DNA from: Saprospirales bacterium GYS_P2D
Lineage (GTDB): Bacteria; Bacteroidota; Bacteroidia; Chitinophagales; Saprospiraceae
Assembly (NCBI GenBank): GCA_009833045.1
Contig: WUUP01000008.1
Span: 1 to 64,000 of the forward strand
Reading direction: 5' to 3'
Length of the DNA stretch: 64,000 nucleotides
Shown here one piece after another: positions 60,750-64,000 of this stretch. The first letter of the stretch is position 1, and each line of letters starts with the position of its first letter. Below the pieces are notes generated by a model that was not told the origin of the DNA, did no database searches, and saw nothing but the letters and a program-made list of their open reading frames with translations. The position numbers and the translations under genes were made by a program.

Positions 60750-61943
60750 TTAGACCAGCACTTTGCTCAGAGCATCGGTGAATAGCTTCATCTCATCCAT
60801 CGTCCCCATGCTGACACGACACCAGGTCTTGTCCATGAACTGGAATGAGCGAACACCCACCTTTAGATCATACATTTCTTTTAAGAAAGCCTTGCCCTCC
60901 ATCTCGATCGGGAATATCATGAAGCTGGTATAAGAAGGTACTGGTTCATGTCCCATTTCTTTGAGCGTCGCATAGGTATAGTCTCTCGAGGCGGTATTGA
61001 GCTTTCGAGATTTAGCTAAGAATGCTCTATCATCCATACTCGCCATAGCAGCGAATACAGAAGGATAGCTGATACCCATACCTCCACGAGTCACGGACTG
61101 AAACTTCTCTATCGTCTCCTCAGTAGCGATGCCATATCCTACACGGAGACCGGCCATACCATGTATTTTGGAGAATGTACGAGCGATGATCACATCTTTG
61201 CCTTCTGCTACGAGATCTACCATACTCGACGCCATCGGATCATCCAGAAAGTCCAAATAGGCCTCATCGACAAAAACTGTGACTTTTTCAGATACTCGAC
61301 TACAGAAGTCCCTTAACTTTTTAGCGTCGGTGATGGTCCCAGTTGGGTTATTCGGATTGCAGATATATACGAGCTTAGTATCAGTATCTATAGCGGCCTC
61401 CATCGCATCGAGGTCGTGAGACCAGTCACTTTTGAGTGGGATAGCTTTCCACTCTGCGCCCATCGCTTGAGCCACTTTGACGAGAGACATATAAGCTGGA
61501 TCGGCAGACACTACATTTCCACCATCTTCAAAATAGAGCATCGCAGTCTTCTCTAAGATATCTGAGGAGCCCGGCCCCATGAGTACATTTTTTTGTGTCA
61601 CTCCTTCGTACGTAGCGATCTTTTCCATGAGATCAAACAGTTCTCTCCATGCATATCGGTTACCCTTATAGGCATTAGATCTGAGGGCCTCGAGGGCCAA
61701 TGGTGATGGTCCATGCGGATTTTCATTGGCATTGAGCTTAGCGGCTAATACGTCTGTATCAATCCAGTTATTGGGGATGTACTCTTTATAAAAAGGGCTG
61801 TAGGCAAAATTACCATCAGCATCGATCTTAATAGAACGGACGCTGGACTCACTGATACCTATATGGGGAGCTATGAATGCGGCTCCAAGGCCAAGAGCAC
61901 TATTGCGTAAATATTTTCTTCTACTTAGAGATTTGGTGTCCAT
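60750..61943 (-). CDS. HisC-like PLP aminotransferase with twin-arginine leader
   Basis: 397 residues. The leader SLSRRKYLRNSALGLGAAFI fits a Tat signal. The catalytic part follows histidinol-phosphate aminotransferase: LNANENPHGPSPLALEAL, LMGPGSSDILEKTA, CNPNNPTGTITDAKKL, and the PLP lysine in ARTFSKIHGMAGLRVGYG. A canonical HisC has no signal peptide, so this enzyme probably works in the periplasm, with cofactor inserted before export. It should not be counted as the histidine biosynthesis gene without further evidence. Confidence 0.88.
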   Translation of the reverse strand: MDTKSLSRRKYLRNSALGLGAAFIAPHIGISESSVRSIKIDADGNFAYSPFYKEYIPNNWIDTDVLAAKLNANENPHGPSPLALEALRSNAYKGNRYAWRELFDLMEKIATYEGVTQKNVLMGPGSSDILEKTAMLYFEDGGNVVSADPAYMSLVKVAQAMGAEWKAIPLKSDWSHDLDAMEAAIDTDTKLVYICNPNNPTGTITDAKKLRDFCSRVSEKVTVFVDEAYLDFLDDPMASSMVDLVAEGKDVIIARTFSKIHGMAGLRVGYGIATEETIEKFQSVTRGGMGISYPSVFAAMASMDDRAFLAKSRKLNTASRDYTYATLKEMGHEPVPSYTSFMIFPIEMEGKAFLKEMYDLKVGVRSFQFMDKTWCRVSMGTMDEMKLFTDALSKVLV

Positions 61944-62159
61944 TTGAAGCCTATTTTATTGATTTGAATGAGAAATGATTTTTGTCTTATCCCTAAGATA
62001 GGCAATACCCCTACTTTTACCAGCATGCATCTGTGCTCTGATTGTGATGCTAATTCATGAGTTGGCTGTTCGTAAATTTCAGTAAATCAATGATTTGTGA
62101 AATTTAATTCTTCTGATAAATGTTCTGTTCAGTTGGTGTTTTGTGATTGTGAATAAAGC

Positions 62160-62561
62160 TTAAATAAGCGATTTATGATCGTCTTGATTATCGATTTTGT
62201 GGAGCATCAGAGCGGCTATTTGTTTTGCCTTTAGTATAGCTTGATTTGCCATGGGGCCATTATAGAATCGATCTATAGTCTCTTGCCATAGCATTAGCCA
62301 TCTATCAAAATGGGCTTGAGTCATCTGATGCTTCTCGCTGAGACGTATATGAGCGAGCATAGGATTGCCCTGATAGACCGCCGTATGCATGAGTATGGAC
62401 TCCCAGAAGTCACAGATCTTAGGCAGATGATGATCGAGATCCAGCTGTACGACCTCTGAGAAAAAGAAGCCAATCTCAGGATCTACCATCGCTACTCTGT
62501 AAAATTCGGCGACAAGCCTATCAATATCCTGTCTCGAGCGGATGTCTGTGAGCGGGCTCAT
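62160..62561 (-). CDS. Group III truncated haemoglobin
   Basis: 133 residues, the short 2-on-2 globin length. Family marks: the distal-side FYRVAMVDPEIGFFFSE, FWESILMHTAVYQGNPML and HFDRWLMLWQETID. Probably binds haem and O2/NO, with roles in NO or oxygen handling. It overlaps the upstream DinB-like gene by 4 bp (ATGA), so they are co-translated. Confidence 0.92.
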   Translation of the reverse strand: MSPLTDIRSRQDIDRLVAEFYRVAMVDPEIGFFFSEVVQLDLDHHLPKICDFWESILMHTAVYQGNPMLAHIRLSEKHQMTQAHFDRWLMLWQETIDRFYNGPMANQAILKAKQIAALMLHKIDNQDDHKSLI

Positions 62562-63070
62562 TTTTTACGAGCCTTACCATCAAGCATAGATATATAGCTG
62601 CAGGGATAGCCTGCCGCTCGTCTCCAGGATAGGATCTGGCCGATATGTGTCAGGCTATCCGACAAAGGACCATTGATGAAATACCAAATAGGATAGTAGG
62701 TGTCATTGCGTCGGAGATGGAGTACGGATCTGCTCACCTCCTCATCGCTCATCTGGACGAGCTGTGACTGCAGCTGATAGCATAGCTCGTCGGTCGCTGT
62801 CCGATAGGCAGACAGAGAGTTGATAGATTTGTCATATTTGGCCCTGAGCCCGACACTCCGAGAGATCCACCATAGGAGCTCGTAGATATGTCGATATACC
62901 TCTATCATGCTCATCACGTCCGGAGCTATCTGATAGTCGGCGAGATGATCAGGCAGCTCTGCAGTAGCATGCGCATATCTGAATCCGATACCCTCCAGCA
63001 TTCTGATCATGACATTTTTAGCATCCCAGTGGGTAGGAGGAGCGGGTACATTCTCATAGTGCATATGCAT
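62558..63070 (-). CDS. DinB-superfamily-like helical protein
   Basis: 170 residues, helical, with His-bearing motifs at expected helix positions (MSMIEVYRHIYELLWWISRS; GPLSDSLTHIGQILSWRRAA). I read this as a divergent DinB-like four-helix protein common in Bacteroidota. Metal binding is plausible but not proven. Overlaps the globin gene by ATGA. Confidence 0.7.
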   Translation of the reverse strand: MHMHYENVPAPPTHWDAKNVMIRMLEGIGFRYAHATAELPDHLADYQIAPDVMSMIEVYRHIYELLWWISRSVGLRAKYDKSINSLSAYRTATDELCYQLQSQLVQMSDEEVSRSVLHLRRNDTYYPIWYFINGPLSDSLTHIGQILSWRRAAGYPCSYISMLDGKARKK

Positions 63071-63208
63071 GGAGCCTTTTGATCAATAGACTAAAAGTCT
63101 AAAGATCCATTAACATTTGAGTCATTAGCTATTAATTTTTTGTCAATTACTGAGATGCATTCGTCCATCTTATTTCGTCAGATTACTTTCATTACACAAT
63201 TTTGCATC

Positions 63209-64000
63209 ATGAGGTCAATACTATTACTATGTGTGCTGATATTCAGCAGTCTCTCTTTATGCGCTCAGCTCAGCGGTAAGGTCACCGATCGAGCGGGAGA
63301 GCCACTACCATATGTCAGTATCTATATCGCAGGTGCCTCTCAGGGTACCACGACTAATGCTGAGGGACGGTACGAATTGCGGCTTCCTCCAGGAGACTAT
63401 GAGGTGGTATACCAATTCATAGGCTATGAGACGCACCGGTACAGCTACGATGGAGGTGTAGCGGTTTATGATGTGGTTTTGGATGCACAGGCATTAGTCT
63501 TGGATGAAGTAGTAGTGGCCGCAGATGCCGAAGATCCAGCCTATAGGGTCATCCGAGCTGCCATCGCACAGCGGGAGTATCATCGATCGCAGATAGCTGC
63601 CTATAGCTGTGATGTATATGTCAAGGGATTCAACAAGATGCTCGACGCTCCCGAAAAAATAATGGGTGTAGAAGTCGGCGATCTCGAGGGCGCCCTCGAC
63701 TCTAATCGACAGGGCATCGTCTATCTATCGGAGTCCGTCTCGCAGCTCCACTATAGGGCGCCAGATGAGTATAAAGAAGTCGTCATATCCTCCAAACTCA
63801 GTGGAGATGATCAAGGATACAGCTTTAACAGTGCCAGCGATATGCACTTCAATATCTATGATGAGACAATGGATCTGAGTCGTCAGATACTATCTCCCAT
63901 CGCTGATAATGCGCTGCGGTACTACCGATATCAGCTCGAGGGCACCTACTATGAGGAGGGGCGTCTCATCAATAAAATAAAGGTCATCCCCAAGCGAGAT
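63209..64000 (+). CDS. DUF5686-family outer-membrane protein, 3' end outside window
   Basis: Open from ATG 63209 to the window end (264 codons seen). Signal peptide (ending LCAQ), a carboxypeptidase-like regulatory domain (LSGKVTDRAGEPLPYVSIYI, TTTNAEGRYELRLPPGDYEV), a transition to VVVAADAEDPAYRVIRAAIA, then YSCDVYVKGFNKML, which is the usual opening of the DUF5686 part. The barrel-like C-terminus should follow beyond the window. Function unknown; an envelope protein. Confidence 0.88.
   Translation, partial: MRSILLLCVLIFSSLSLCAQLSGKVTDRAGEPLPYVSIYIAGASQGTTTNAEGRYELRLPPGDYEVVYQFIGYETHRYSYDGGVAVYDVVLDAQALVLDEVVVAADAEDPAYRVIRAAIAQREYHRSQIAAYSCDVYVKGFNKMLDAPEKIMGVEVGDLEGALDSNRQGIVYLSESVSQLHYRAPDEYKEVVISSKLSGDDQGYSFNSASDMHFNIYDETMDLSRQILSPIADNALRYYRYQLEGTYYEEGRLINKIKVIPKRD

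Noticed and set aside
60750-61943. Calling the gene hisC
   Set aside because: Family match is good, but the Tat-like leader and lack of his neighbours argue against a histidine biosynthesis role.

Overview
The window looks like a chromosomal piece of a Bacteroidota genome, most likely from the Saprospiria (Lewinella/Saprospira-type). The evidence is a SusC/SusD pair, a fasciclin lipoprotein, DUF6438, DUF5686 and LytTR proteins, many SPII lipoproteins, weak or absent Shine-Dalgarno sequences, and an IPTL-CTERM-like sorting tail. Taxonomy is inferred from protein character only. No IS element, prophage, tRNA or CRISPR array was found.

Layout. 1-145: the end of an rRNA operon (5S rRNA plus terminator). 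0.15-8.9 kb: a YdeI-like protein, small lipoproteins, an SPFH/prohibitin protein, a family 9 glycosyltransferase, an overlapping DinB-Nudix-BLUF operon, a two-domain fasciclin lipoprotein and a subtilase. 9-15.8 kb: a repeat-containing small exported protein, a NarL-type two-component system, an M20 carboxypeptidase and a dipeptidyl peptidase IV. 16-22.8 kb: an exported propeller-like protein, two lipoproteins, ssb, and an ECF sigma/anti-sigma pair divergent from a small membrane protein. Both of those divergent promoters carry the same TGTAACC-N16-CGTCA signature. 22.9-36.4 kb: a MoxR ATPase/VWA pair, a metalloprotease whose sorting tail is cut off by an in-frame amber codon, a DUF695-RraB protein, aroK, an S10 peptidase, a saccharopine dehydrogenase-like reductase, a tricorn-type protease, two regulator/membrane sets and an aldo/keto reductase.

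38.6-41.8 kb is the main accessory region. It is a run of minus-strand single-gene units (a YadA-head/S74-chaperone surface protein, a small membrane protein, a lone XRE regulator). They are separated by diverged copies of a roughly 126-bp intergenic repeat, which gives a cassette-array appearance without canonical integron attC sites. 41.9-50.2 kb: a 52-residue charged small protein, two Gfo/Idh/MocA oxidoreductases with a NupG-type permease, a RelE/HigA-like toxin-antitoxin pair, a GH140-like (DUF4038) glycosidase and a hybrid-free membrane histidine kinase.

50.4-64 kb: an NrtR-like regulator with a broken Nudix motif, an SF2 helicase, an outer-membrane barrel, a SusC/SusD/small lipoprotein operon, an AEC-type permease with a Tat-exported HisC-like aminotransferase, a group III truncated haemoglobin overlapping a DinB-like gene, and the start of a DUF5686 gene running off the end.

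Overall theme: an envelope- and secretion-rich heterotroph with many exported peptidases (S8, S9, S10, S41/tricorn, M20, HExxH metalloprotease) and several membrane-linked regulatory pairs. Functions are assigned by recognising motifs and family character by eye; no database search was run.
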